A stretch of 64,000 bases of DNA from Nocardia australiensis (GTDB taxonomy: Bacteria > Actinomycetota > Actinomycetes > Mycobacteriales > Mycobacteriaceae). Location of the stretch: contig NZ_JAJFZM010000017.1 of NCBI RefSeq assembly GCF_020733705.1, forward strand, positions 248,001 through 312,000, given 5' to 3'. Within the stretch, counting starts at the first letter, position 1. Each line of letters starts with the position of its first letter. The notes beneath the pieces are model-generated. The model worked only from the letters and a program-made list of their open reading frames with translations, had not been told where the DNA came from and did no database searches. This document shows positions 52,983 through 62,085 of this stretch, piece after piece. The translations under genes were made by a program, and so were the position numbers.

Positions 52983-55490
52983 CTACCTGGGTCCGTCATG
53001 CCCGGGAGCAGGCCGCAGCAAACGCGCAACCGGTCCCATATTGGGGGACACGCGACCTCTCCGCCTATCGCCGATCGGCGCGACAATTTGTTGTATTTCT
53101 GTCTTACCGGACAATAAAGCGTCGGCCTCGGTGGCAATATTAGCTGCGTGGCGCATGGAACGGAAAGCGTCCCGGTTTTCGACATCAGTCACGAGGTGGT
53201 TGGTTCTATTATAGACCTCGGACGATACATGATTTCGTACCGCCATCTCGATACGTCCCGCACCGTCTGTGCTGACAGACGACAATCCATGGTTTGCGAA
53301 TAATTCCCTGTCTTGGTCAGTAAATTCGTCACCAATAGCGCGCCGGTGCAGCGCTCTTAGCATTTCCCTTCTCCTGTCGGTATCACCCGTTTCAAGACCT
53401 TCTCTCTGATACCTCTCGAAGAACCTGGACTCCGGACCATCTCTGAGGGTAACTGTATTTGTGTTAGCCTCACGATACATATGTCCGACGCCTTGCATAG
53501 TGACCAGCGCGGCCGCTGCTTCGTGGTGCAGCTGTTCACCGTTTCCGATTCTCTCGGACAGGTTGAGCGCCTGACGCGCCGCAGCGGAATAGAATCCGAG
53601 ATGTTTATACGAAAACGAACCGTCGCTCGAATTCTTTAACGCCCTCTGGTAGGCATCGTTCGTCCTTGTCATTATGGGCATATTAGTCCAGTTCGAACCA
53701 CTGACCGCACCCCAAAGATCAAGGGTACCGCCGGTCGCTCTGTCAACACTCCGTATAGCCGCTTCCGCCCCCAAATAAGTGTCGACACCGCCCCAATTCG
53801 TATATGCGTCGGTGAGACCCTGAGACAAGACGCGCCATTTATACACAGACTGCATCCCCGCACGAGCATGCAAAGGATCGGTTTTATATTGCAGTTCGTT
53901 GAGCCACGCCCGCTCTTCATCTCTGGCGTGCGGCCTCATTGGATTCCGGCGCCCGGTAAGCATTTCGGCACCCAGGGTGTTACCCAACATGTTCAACGCA
54001 ATAGCACTGGACATCAATGGATTCTGAGTGATTGTGCGATGAGGAGCAGCAGCCCCACCACCCGTTCCCATCCCCAATGCGGTCCCGCCGCTACCGGCGC
54101 CGTAACCACTACGCCCCTGCGCAACGAGCGCAACCTTGTTCCCTAGGAATTCATTAGCTCTACTGAGCCCGGCGTTCATCCGATCCGTCTGCTTGATCGC
54201 GACGTACTGGAAGACCAACACAATAAAGAACACCGGTATAACCTGATCGCCCGCCTGTTCGAACAATTTGCGGAGCACGAGCATATAGAAACCGAACGCG
54301 GCGGTGAATGCACCCATTTTAAATGCGGCTATGGCGCTGTCCGCCATATTCTTGATCAGGTAGGTCTGCGTAGGACCGTATATGAACCCGCCCGCAGCGA
54401 AACCGAGAATTGACATAATTCCGTGATAAATGCAGTCCAATGCCGCTGCCGGAATCATGATCAATTTCCACGCCCAGTACAGCAACATGAGATCGAAAAC
54501 CAGCAAAAATAAGCCGGCGCCGAGCTGACCGAAAGTCGGCTTTTTCGTGGCCGCATATGCGACACTATCGTTACACTGATCCATCCCCTTCTTGATCAAG
54601 CCCTCGTCAGCGGCCATCGCGCCCGCTGTCCACGCCGCCCGGCAGGCCGGATTCGTATCGACCACATGCCCGAAATTCCACACCTGCAATGGGCGACGGA
54701 GGAAGACATCCGCCATTTCCGCCTGCATTGTCGTGATGTATTGCCCGGGGTTCGGTTGCGAGTCCCCATTCAAACCCGCTGCGATCGAGATGCCCACATT
54801 GCGCCCCTGCGCGAGCAGTCCATCCGACGACAGCGCTTCCGCCAATGGTTCGGCCAGAAAAATTGGACCGACAATCGCAACGACAAACATCGTCGCCACT
54901 TGCGCGGCCGCTTTCGCATGATGTCCGCGCACTATGAATACACCGACGACCGTCGCGCCGATCGTCACGGACGTGACCAGCAATATCGGGGTAGCGATTA
55001 CCTCGACCAGACCGTGCGCCGCACCTGTCAATGCCCCCGCGAATATATCGAGCCATTGAAAACTGAACACATATCCGATAAACCATATGCCGCCGGTCCC
55101 GATTACTATCCACCCGGCGAATATGAACCCGATCCCCATCGCCAGCGGAACATATTCGGGATTGAAAAGGCTACCGTGGTTCAAGGCGATCACATAGTTC
55201 GCGACGTCGACACCGTCGGTATCCTTCACGCGCATCCCGCTCAGCACGTGATTGACCGAGGCCCCGGAAGGGTCGGTGTCGGTCGCCGCGGTCGCTATGG
55301 CGCCGAGAATGCCGGGAAACACCGCGAGCAGGAAAATGAGCCCCAGAATCCACACGGTCCAGCGACGGGCGCGGGTCGCGTGCACCCAATCACGACAGCG
55401 CCTCGATATCGCCCGACGCTGCCAGCGCGAGGGGTCCCAGAACGCCAATTCCCATGTCGTCCAGGACCTTCTACCGCCGCGGTCGGTCAC
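52983..55490 (-). CDS. VirB6/TrbL-like polytopic membrane protein
   Basis: 835 residues, GTG start overlapping the VirB4 stop by 4 bases (GTGA). A basic cytosolic start (WTTWELAFWDPSRWQRRAISRRCRDWV) precedes about 9 membrane helices between residues 40 and 440. The region between helices has an exposed loop with cysteines (TNPACRAAW and MDQCNDSVAY). From about 450 a long soluble, hydrophilic tail begins (NPMRPHARDEERAWLNELQY). This matches VirB6/TrbL-type inner membrane proteins of actinobacterial conjugation systems. The tail looks less GC-rich than the rest of the window (for example 53040-53700). Role: forms the inner-membrane channel with VirB3/VirB4. Confidence 0.75.
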   Translation of the reverse strand: MTDRGGRRSWTTWELAFWDPSRWQRRAISRRCRDWVHATRARRWTVWILGLIFLLAVFPGILGAIATAATDTDPSGASVNHVLSGMRVKDTDGVDVANYVIALNHGSLFNPEYVPLAMGIGFIFAGWIVIGTGGIWFIGYVFSFQWLDIFAGALTGAAHGLVEVIATPILLVTSVTIGATVVGVFIVRGHHAKAAAQVATMFVVAIVGPIFLAEPLAEALSSDGLLAQGRNVGISIAAGLNGDSQPNPGQYITTMQAEMADVFLRRPLQVWNFGHVVDTNPACRAAWTAGAMAADEGLIKKGMDQCNDSVAYAATKKPTFGQLGAGLFLLVFDLMLLYWAWKLIMIPAAALDCIYHGIMSILGFAAGGFIYGPTQTYLIKNMADSAIAAFKMGAFTAAFGFYMLVLRKLFEQAGDQVIPVFFIVLVFQYVAIKQTDRMNAGLSRANEFLGNKVALVAQGRSGYGAGSGGTALGMGTGGGAAAPHRTITQNPLMSSAIALNMLGNTLGAEMLTGRRNPMRPHARDEERAWLNELQYKTDPLHARAGMQSVYKWRVLSQGLTDAYTNWGGVDTYLGAEAAIRSVDRATGGTLDLWGAVSGSNWTNMPIMTRTNDAYQRALKNSSDGSFSYKHLGFYSAAARQALNLSERIGNGEQLHHEAAAALVTMQGVGHMYREANTNTVTLRDGPESRFFERYQREGLETGDTDRRREMLRALHRRAIGDEFTDQDRELFANHGLSSVSTDGAGRIEMAVRNHVSSEVYNRTNHLVTDVENRDAFRSMRHAANIATEADALLSGKTEIQQIVAPIGDRRRGRVSPNMGPVARLLRPAPGHDGPR

Positions 55491-58006
55491 GGCAGGGGCT
55501 TTCTCGAAGCGAGCGCCGTACGGGCGCTGCTCGGTGTGCTGGTAATCGCCGCGGCTCGATCGAGGCGGGCCGGACCGAGTACCTTGCCGCGGCCGATCCT
55601 ATTGAGAGCGTCACGCATGAACATCTCGCCGCGGCGTTCCTCTGGCACCTGCCGGCCGGAACCGACCGGCGGCGAGGTCTCCTCTCGCAGTACTTGCAGC
55701 AGAAACGGCGTTTCCTCCAGGTCGACGCCGAGCCACTCCAGACTGTTACGAGCCAGGGTTTCGTCGCGCTGCCGGAAGATGAACCGATTGGGAATGAGAT
55801 TGTGCGCCGCACCTTGGAAGTCTGTCGCGGGATCATGCGAGGCGAGGCCGATCGCAGCGAGATGCTTACGGCCATCCCGGCTGAAGTCGGAGGTCACCGC
55901 AGAGCCAACCTGTGTCTGGGTGAAATGATGCGCCTCATCACCGACGAGCAATCCGAATCTGCCGTTGTCGCTGAGGAATGCCTCACGGGCGGCGACACCG
56001 ACCAATTCATACAGTGCGGTGCCGAGGCGCTTGGTCAGCGGAAGGCGGCTGTAGAGGTGCGGCGTAATGAGTTCCTCCGCCGTCGGCAACGCGAGATTGT
56101 GGCTACGCACCACGGTGGCGGCGGCATCGAGACGCAAGGGTCGCAGGGACGGATCGAAGAGCACCGGCATTCGCTCGACGATGGTGCCGAGGCGGGCCGC
56201 CAGATCCGCGTATTCCGGTCCATTGGCCGGGCCGTCACACAGGCTTCTGACCACATGGACCAGATCGAGCAGGCTCCGAATATTGTGCATGGCAATGCCT
56301 TTTGGCGAGAGCAGATTACTCGCCAAGGCCCCCGCGCCCGAGGTGGGCGAAAGGTCGAGCAATGGCAGGATCGAATCCAGGGCCCGCTCGCCTGCGATCC
56401 GCGGATCGAATAGGCGAAGCGGATCCAGCGACACGGTCGGATTCGCCAGGTCGATGATGACGGCCTTATCGATGGCGGTGGCGAAGTGCTCCCACTCACC
56501 GACCTGACTGCGGTCGATGGCCAGGAACTGCCCGCCCATATCGTGGACGAGCACCGCCATGAGTTTCAGGAAGTACGACTTGCCCGACCCGAGTTCCCCG
56601 GTGACCGCGAATGATGCGGACAGATCATGCAGGGCCGCCTCCATAATCCCGAAATGGATCGGCTCGAACTGCCCCGACAGCAGATTGACACCGATTACCG
56701 GACCGCTGTCGTCGCCGATCTGGCTGGAGGTGAACGGCACAAAACCGGCCCACATATCCGAGGGCACGATGTGCGCGAAGTCGTCGAATGCCCGGCGCGG
56801 CGGACTACCGGGAATCAGCATCGACCACAGGTCCACCTGCGTGCCGACCGGAGCGATCAGCTCGACCTGGAAACGCTTGTAGCGGCGCTTCAGCGAGTTC
56901 ACCGCGTCCAGCGTCACGTCGCGCGACGGCCCGCCGACGGCGATCACGGTCGTGAACGAGATTTCCGACTCGCCACTATTGACCTCGAAATGCTGGTTGT
57001 ATTCACCCAGCATCTGCGCCTTGGATGTCAGTGTGTTCTGCGCGAAGGATACCTCCTGGTCACGCTGATCCATTTGCTCACCGAGCCGACGCAGGTTCAA
57101 CTCATTATTCTTGAGTACCTGGTCAGCGGGCTTGGTCGAAATCCGCATGCCCCAGTCGACACTGACATTTTCGACATTGTCGAGGACGTTCAGGAACTCA
57201 CTGTTTCCGGGGAAACTCATTCCCGAGTAGGGAAACGAATGCGGCGTGAGCATCGCCTGATATGACGGTTGGTAGGGGAAATCCGGCTGCACCACCTTGA
57301 TGACCGGAACGAATGACGGCCGGACGCGACGGCCGCTTTCGGACTGCGCCCCCTCGTCGAGCGCCGCGGCACGGAACACCGCCGCGGTCACGTCATCCAG
57401 AACACCGGCCTGGGTCGGCGCGACCGGATCATCTGCCGCACCACGCGACAGATAGTGTTCCCACATCCACTGGAACATGGAGGCGGGCACCGGAACCGGA
57501 TCGAAGTCACCGCCGATACGCGACAAGATTTCTTTTGCTTTGTCGTTGTAACCATCCAGCTCGGCCCGCGAAATCGCCGTCGCATCGATCGTGGCGGTAC
57601 TGCCGCGCCACATCCGCGACAGCGCGGAAATACCCGAGTTGGCGGCGCCGACCGGAATCGACAGGAGAAAGATGCGAGTCTGCGGCACGATCGACCGAAC
57701 CCGCTCATAGGACGCGACGACCTCGTCCGCATAATCTTCGCACTCGTCGAGATCGACGCCCTCGACCATCTTGGTCAGTACATCCAAAATATTCAAACGT
57801 GCCTGAATGCCCAGCAGCAACGAACCGTCCGGCAGGCTGTTGATCATCGCATGATGGGCCTGCCGCACATCATGTTTGTCGCTGGCCTTCCGTAACCCGT
57901 AGCCGAGCGGATTGATGAAATATGTGGCAGTAACCAATCCCGAATGTGTGAATTGGAGATGTCCGCGGATCGCGGCAGTGGGCTGTAGGTCTCTTTCGAA
58001 AGCCAT
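55487..58006 (-). CDS. VirB4-like ATPase
   Basis: 839 residues. The N-terminal 430 residues hold VirB4-type CagE/TrbE-like strands and helices (for example VLKNNELNLRRLGEQMDQRDQE). The ATPase domain has Walker A VTGELGSGKSYFLKLM (about 469-483) and Walker B LLVGDEAHHF (about 687-696), then ASHDPATDF. This is the motor of type IV secretion systems, a cytosolic hexamer at the inner membrane. Coupled to the PrgI-like gene by TGATG (shared base 58006) and to the VirB6-like gene by GTGA. No VirD4 coupling ATPase is encoded near it. Confidence 0.88.
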   Translation of the reverse strand: MAFERDLQPTAAIRGHLQFTHSGLVTATYFINPLGYGLRKASDKHDVRQAHHAMINSLPDGSLLLGIQARLNILDVLTKMVEGVDLDECEDYADEVVASYERVRSIVPQTRIFLLSIPVGAANSGISALSRMWRGSTATIDATAISRAELDGYNDKAKEILSRIGGDFDPVPVPASMFQWMWEHYLSRGAADDPVAPTQAGVLDDVTAAVFRAAALDEGAQSESGRRVRPSFVPVIKVVQPDFPYQPSYQAMLTPHSFPYSGMSFPGNSEFLNVLDNVENVSVDWGMRISTKPADQVLKNNELNLRRLGEQMDQRDQEVSFAQNTLTSKAQMLGEYNQHFEVNSGESEISFTTVIAVGGPSRDVTLDAVNSLKRRYKRFQVELIAPVGTQVDLWSMLIPGSPPRRAFDDFAHIVPSDMWAGFVPFTSSQIGDDSGPVIGVNLLSGQFEPIHFGIMEAALHDLSASFAVTGELGSGKSYFLKLMAVLVHDMGGQFLAIDRSQVGEWEHFATAIDKAVIIDLANPTVSLDPLRLFDPRIAGERALDSILPLLDLSPTSGAGALASNLLSPKGIAMHNIRSLLDLVHVVRSLCDGPANGPEYADLAARLGTIVERMPVLFDPSLRPLRLDAAATVVRSHNLALPTAEELITPHLYSRLPLTKRLGTALYELVGVAAREAFLSDNGRFGLLVGDEAHHFTQTQVGSAVTSDFSRDGRKHLAAIGLASHDPATDFQGAAHNLIPNRFIFRQRDETLARNSLEWLGVDLEETPFLLQVLREETSPPVGSGRQVPEERRGEMFMRDALNRIGRGKVLGPARLDRAAAITSTPSSARTALASRKPLP

Positions 58007-58500
58007 CAGCGACGCCGTTCCGATGCCGCATTGCGGCTGTTCCCGATTACCTCGAGCAGTTCGACACCGTCGGGCCGGCGCCGCTTCGACCGATTGGGCA
58101 TCGGCGGATCGGGCAGCACCAGGACCACGCTTTCGTCGATATACATGGTTTGCCGCGCCGACTCGGAGTTGATCGGCATACCGGAGGCGGATACCGGTTT
58201 ACGAGACACGATCAGCCGCCCCATCCATAGCGCACGTGAGGTCATCCGAACCCCGGTATAGGGCACCAGCCCCAAAGCAAAGACGACGGCCACCGTCACC
58301 GCGAGCCCGGTGATGAAGGTGACCGCGGGGTTGACCGGCAAGGTCATGGCACATACCGACGACACCGTGATCAGGACCACTCCGCCCGCCATTTGCGGCA
58401 ACGTGTAGGGCCCGAAAGGGAGCTTCTGACCGTTCTGCGCCTTGCCGATCATGGTCGGCACCCGTTTGATCGGTGTGAAGACCTTGATCACCTGGCTCAC
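58006..58500 (-). CDS. PrgI/VirB3-like membrane protein
   Basis: 164 residues, GTG start with GGCGGA upstream. Two membrane helices (about residues 37-53 and 58-78: GVVLITVSSVCAMTL; AVTFITGLAVTVAVVFALGLV) precede a basic soluble end (PDPPMPNRSKRRRPDG). PrgI-type proteins occur directly before VirB4 in Gram-positive conjugation systems and replace VirB3. They anchor VirB4 at the membrane. Overlap of 4 bases with the previous gene and 1 base with the next confirm one operon. Confidence 0.72.
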   Translation of the reverse strand: MSQVIKVFTPIKRVPTMIGKAQNGQKLPFGPYTLPQMAGGVVLITVSSVCAMTLPVNPAVTFITGLAVTVAVVFALGLVPYTGVRMTSRALWMGRLIVSRKPVSASGMPINSESARQTMYIDESVVLVLPDPPMPNRSKRRRPDGVELLEVIGNSRNAASERRR

Positions 58501-58757
58501 CGATATCCGCCGATCGGGTTATCGGGAACGATAATCGTCGCGTCCGAGCGCGCGAAATTGATCAATGTCGGCAGCATCCAGAACATCAGTGCGGCAAGGA
58601 TCGCCGATCCGGTGACGCCGAGGATCTTGGCCGGTGACAGTTTCGATTTGGCCGCCTCGGAAATCAGCACACCCATGCTGATAATCGTGATGAGGATCAA
58701 ACCCGCCCAGCGCATAAAGATAAGTACGCCGTAAAGGATGGTGCTCAGATTTCCCAT
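58497..58757 (-). CDS. VirB2/TrbC-like small membrane protein
   Basis: 86 residues from ATG 58757 (GAGG seven bases upstream). Two hydrophobic helices (about residues 13-32 and 42-62: WAGLILITIISMGVLISEA; ILGVTGSAILAALMFWMLP) separated by a basic loop KSKLSPAKI. Such small two-helix proteins beside PrgI/VirB4 are VirB2/TrbC-type pilin-like subunits, though a pilus has not been shown in this group. A longer frame upstream to 58868 is Arg/Pro-rich and has no ribosome site. Confidence 0.65.
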   Translation of the reverse strand: MGNLSTILYGVLIFMRWAGLILITIISMGVLISEAAKSKLSPAKILGVTGSAILAALMFWMLPTLINFARSDATIIVPDNPIGGYR

Positions 58758-58776
58758 CAGGCTGCCTCTTCTCGGA

Positions 58777-59805
58777 TTAGTTCTGTTTGGCCGGCGGAAT
58801 CTGCACGGACGTGGTCGGCGGCGCTGTGGAGGTGCCGGGAGTACCGCTGCTGTGGGCGTCGCCGTCACCGACGATGGCCAGCGGATTCGACAGGGCGGGA
58901 ATCGAATCGATCGACCGCACCTGCCACTGCCCGCTGGTGCGGACCATCGTCAACGGGTAGGCCAGCGTCGCGGCGGTACCGCTCTCGGACTTCGGGTTGA
59001 CGGTGGCCAGTATCCGTGCGGGCCCGTTGCCGGCGCCGCAGCTGGCGTCGTCCGACGAGATCGATACCAGCTCCACATTGCTGAACGGTGCGGGCTGCAG
59101 CGCCACAATTCCGGCGTCCTGCGCGGTATAGCGAACCACGTCACCGGAGCCGGCCAGTAGCGCGCTGAGGAAGCCCGCCGCCACCTGCGACAACGGGGTG
59201 TCGGTCCCACACGGCGAACGGTAGGCCAGGGCCAGATCGGGACCGCGGGCAGGTGGCTGCACCAGCGCGGGAAGCGACAACGCCCGCAGCCGGCCCTCGG
59301 TCAATGACACTGCCACGCGATAGAATTGACGTGCTTCATCCGTGGTGGCGCCGGCTTTGCCGACGCGCACCGACACCGTAACGGCCCACACATCGAGACC
59401 ACCGGCAGACTTCTCGCGCGAAACGTAGACGACCGAGGGATCCGACACCTGCCGAGCCGTCGATGGCAGTGCGGACTGCTGTCCCGCGCTGACGTACTCG
59501 CCGATGCGTTCTTGTTGTCCCGCTGTGGCACTCAGGTAGGTGACCACGAACTGTTCGGCAAAAGACCCGGCCAATTCCGCGTGCCCGACGATTGTTGTCG
59601 TGGTGTCATCGGAGGGTCCCGGTGGGTCCGAGGCGAACAGACTGAGGATGGCGTGCCCACCGCCCAGCACCGCGAACACTGCCAGCACCGCGACCAGGAC
59701 GTTGTCGCGACGACGGCGAGCAGCCATCCGGCGAAGCAATGCTTCACTCGAATCTGCTTGTCCGCGAACCGCTGTCCTCACTCTCGAAATGGTAGAGAGC
59801 GGCAT
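58777..59805 (-). CDS. TcpC/VirB8-like conjugation-type protein
   Basis: 342 residues. A basic start, one membrane helix (about residues 35-58: VLVAVLAVFAVLGGGHAILSLF) and two NTF2-like domains, the first with AEQFVVTYLSATAGQQERIGEYV and VTVSVRVG strands, the second with AAGFLSALLAGSGDVVRYTAQDAGI. This is the TcpC/VirB8 arrangement of Gram-positive conjugation. A Pro/Thr tail follows. ATG 59805 lacks a good ribosome site; GTG 59781 is an alternative. First gene of the type IV-like operon, 20 bases after a perfect TTCCCA palindrome. Confidence 0.78.
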   Translation of the reverse strand: MPLSTISRVRTAVRGQADSSEALLRRMAARRRRDNVLVAVLAVFAVLGGGHAILSLFASDPPGPSDDTTTTIVGHAELAGSFAEQFVVTYLSATAGQQERIGEYVSAGQQSALPSTARQVSDPSVVYVSREKSAGGLDVWAVTVSVRVGKAGATTDEARQFYRVAVSLTEGRLRALSLPALVQPPARGPDLALAYRSPCGTDTPLSQVAAGFLSALLAGSGDVVRYTAQDAGIVALQPAPFSNVELVSISSDDASCGAGNGPARILATVNPKSESGTAATLAYPLTMVRTSGQWQVRSIDSIPALSNPLAIVGDGDAHSSGTPGTSTAPPTTSVQIPPAKQN

Positions 59806-59825
59806 CGGTCACAGCCGTCGCTTCA

Positions 59826-59841
59826 TTCCCATCAGTGGGAA
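59826..59841. promoter_or_regulatory. TTCCCA-N4-TGGGAA palindrome upstream of the type IV-like operon
   Basis: TTCCCATCAGTGGGAA, perfect dyad, centred 28 bases before ATG 59805 (52 before GTG 59781), in the 44-base gap after the gene that ends at 59850. Confidence 0.7.
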
Positions 59842-59849
59842 CGGCTGTG

Positions 59850-61007
59850 CTACGCCGGGGTTCGCTTCATCCGGCCCGCCAGCCAGTGCCGCAGCTGATC
59901 GTCGTAGCCGATGGGGGCACTCGGCCGTCGCGGCTCGACGATCTCGCGCGGTTCCAGCATCGGCACGTCGATCCCGACGCGAACAAGTTGCGCGATCGCC
60001 AGCGGCCTGCTCGAGTATCCGGGATATGGATACAGCAGCAGCGACGTCGGCGTGTAGCCACCGCCGTAATCGAGTGCCCGCACTGTGACCCCGACGCTGT
60101 CGCCGGTTTGCAGTCTGCCACTGAGTTCCCGCAGACGTGCCCGATCATCGGCATGGAATACATCGACCGGCCGAAACAGGTAATCCCACCGAACCCACGG
60201 CGCCGGATCGGTGAGCCAGTGGGAAATGCTGGTGTGCTCGAGCTGGATGACGGCCAGATGTGTGCCGGCGCGGCGATGGGCCTCCCGCAGCCCGATTCGT
60301 TCCAGCGTCGGCCACGCCGAGGGCACTGCTTCGGAGGTGATGTCCTCGATCAGCCACCACGCACCGCGCGTCCGATCGTCGTCACGCGCACGCATGGTGA
60401 CCCGCCACCGCCCGGAACCCGCGGGACCGTGCGCCAAGGTCGTATCGAATTGCAGTTTCTCACCGGCCTGCGGACTGTAGAGGAGGTCGAGCACCTCGGC
60501 ATGCCTGTCAAAAGTCGAAACCCGGTGAAACAACTCGGCAATGGACATTCTGGGCACATACTGCTCGGCCGAGCTCCCCGCAAGCCGGGTGATTCCGGTG
60601 GGCTGTTCAATGGTCTGGCTACCGAGCTCCCAGATGACGCCGACCGCAGGACTCGGCTCGGGCACCGCCGCATCGGCAGGCCCCAGCCACAGCCGGACCG
60701 CGTGCACATCACCGGCGGGCCCCAAGACCGGCCGCAGCAGCAGCCGGTGCTGCCCGACACTGGTCGATATCGCCAGATCGACCTCTTCGGCCTGGTCGCG
60801 AGCCGATTGAATGACCTCGGTCAGGGTGGCGGTGGTCAGACTGTCATAGAGGGCAGGTGTTTTCGACAACACACGTTGCAGCACGCGCTGCCAGCCCGCG
60901 AAGTCTCGCGGTGTATCCCCCACCGACGCAACGGACATGACGTCGGGCGTCAATGTCTCGATCGTCACCCACGGAATCACTGCTTCACTTCGCATCGCAC
61001 TGCCCAT
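59850..61007 (-). CDS. PAS/GAF-like sensory-type protein, actinobacterial family
   Basis: 385 residues, ATG 61007 with GGAAGA upstream. It starts VIPWVTIETLTPDVMSVASVGDTPRDFAGWQRVLQRVL, a conserved opening in actinobacteria (an uncharacterised GAF-like family, possibly DUF5593). Two alpha/beta modules follow: one ending RLWLGP and VGVIWELGSQTIEQP, another with WRVTMRARDDDRTRGAWWLIEDITSEAVPSAWPTLERIGLREAHRRAG, which reads like a PAS repeat. No output domain is visible. A small-molecule or redox sensor is possible. Its palindromic promoter at 61059 belongs to the gdh/permease set. Confidence 0.65.
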   Translation of the reverse strand: MGSAMRSEAVIPWVTIETLTPDVMSVASVGDTPRDFAGWQRVLQRVLSKTPALYDSLTTATLTEVIQSARDQAEEVDLAISTSVGQHRLLLRPVLGPAGDVHAVRLWLGPADAAVPEPSPAVGVIWELGSQTIEQPTGITRLAGSSAEQYVPRMSIAELFHRVSTFDRHAEVLDLLYSPQAGEKLQFDTTLAHGPAGSGRWRVTMRARDDDRTRGAWWLIEDITSEAVPSAWPTLERIGLREAHRRAGTHLAVIQLEHTSISHWLTDPAPWVRWDYLFRPVDVFHADDRARLRELSGRLQTGDSVGVTVRALDYGGGYTPTSLLLYPYPGYSSRPLAIAQLVRVGIDVPMLEPREIVEPRRPSAPIGYDDQLRHWLAGRMKRTPA

Positions 61008-61058
61008 ACCAGCCGTTCTTCCGGGCGTGACCCAGATGAGACATCCTGTGACATAGGC

Positions 61059-61087
61059 AATGTACCGTTGTTTAGCGGCGCAATCAA
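61059..61087 (-). promoter_or_regulatory. Palindromic promoter of the PAS/GAF-like gene
   Basis: The minus strand has TTGATT (61082-61087) and TACATT (61059-61064) 17 bases apart. The core TGTACCGTTGTTTAGCGGCG matches the permease element. It ends 52 bases before the ATG at 61007. Confidence 0.7.
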
Positions 61088-61135
61088 GCGGTCAGCACGG
61101 CCCTGAAGGCTATCCGACGACCCTTCCGCCCCAGA

Positions 61136-62032
61136 TCACAACTCCCGCAACGCCATTGCGAATAGTCCAGCTCCGAGCATCACGCCGACATCTTCGAGCG
61201 GCGAAGGGATGACGCGGAGTCCGGGAAGATAGCTGAGCCGAGCGTGCGTCGCGACCGCGTCACCGAGCGGTTTCCACAGCGCCGGACCGGCATCGGCGAC
61301 CACACCGCCGAGCACGACCAGATCCAGGTCCAGCAGCGCGGCCGTGGACGCGATCGCCTGACCGAGGGCGGTACCGGCCCGCCCGACCGCCGCACTAGGA
61401 ATATCCTCACCCACCTTGGCCGCCGCCACCAGCGCGGCCAGCGACGGCCCCACCCAGCCCTCGGACTTCGCCCAGCGCAGAATCGCGGCGCCACCGGCGA
61501 CCGTTTCGAGACAGCCCCGTCCCCCACACGTGCAACGTTCATCGGAACCGGCCACGACCATGTGCCCGATGTTTCCGGAATTTCCGGTCCGGCCGACGAC
61601 CGTCAAGCCGCCCACCAGCACGCCGCCGACTATCCGATCCGACACCACGAGCGCCAGCGCGTCCATAGCGTCCACCGAACCACCAGCGGTGTGTTCGGCC
61701 ATGGCCAGACATGCTCCGTCGAGAGCGAGACTGACCTTCGCGGCAGGGAACGCCTTCGACGCCGCGTCGACAATGGTGAAGCCGGCTCGCCACTCCGTGA
61801 TTTCGGCCGGCGCGATCACCCCGGCCGCCATGTCGATCGGCCCCGACGAGGCGATCCCGATGGCGGTGACCTCGTCACCGGCGGCGACCTCTAGCAGCAG
61901 GTTTCGGCACGCGTCCCACGCGCCCCGGGCCGGCACCGGAATCCGCACAATTTCGTCGTCGGCATCCTCCGGTCCGTCGACACGGCCCGCCGCGAATTCC
62001 GAATCACCGATCTGGAGCGCCAGCACAGTCAT
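61136..62032 (-). CDS. ROK-family sugar kinase-like protein
   Basis: 298 residues. The C-terminal half has the ROK signature: TGNSGNIGHMVV, then CTCGGRGCLETVAGG, the zinc-binding CxCGxxGC motif with the following Glu. The phosphate-1 loop near the start is degenerate: IGDSEFAAGRV instead of the usual DIGGTK. The catalytic Asp is present in SLALDGACLAMAEH, but the surrounding NDANAA box is lost. So it may be an inactive or altered sugar kinase. No HTH domain is present, so it is not a ROK repressor. Ordinary start at ATG 62032. Nearby genes give no pathway. Confidence 0.78.
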   Translation of the reverse strand: MTVLALQIGDSEFAAGRVDGPEDADDEIVRIPVPARGAWDACRNLLLEVAAGDEVTAIGIASSGPIDMAAGVIAPAEITEWRAGFTIVDAASKAFPAAKVSLALDGACLAMAEHTAGGSVDAMDALALVVSDRIVGGVLVGGLTVVGRTGNSGNIGHMVVAGSDERCTCGGRGCLETVAGGAAILRWAKSEGWVGPSLAALVAAAKVGEDIPSAAVGRAGTALGQAIASTAALLDLDLVVLGGVVADAGPALWKPLGDAVATHARLSYLPGLRVIPSPLEDVGVMLGAGLFAMALREL

Positions 62033-62085
62033 GAATTACCCACCATCACACAGAAGTTCGTCGCCAACAGTCCGCGCAGCATAGG

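Noticed and set aside
52126..59805. An integrated conjugative element
   Set aside because: No relaxase, coupling protein, integrase, replication gene or attachment site is seen in the window.
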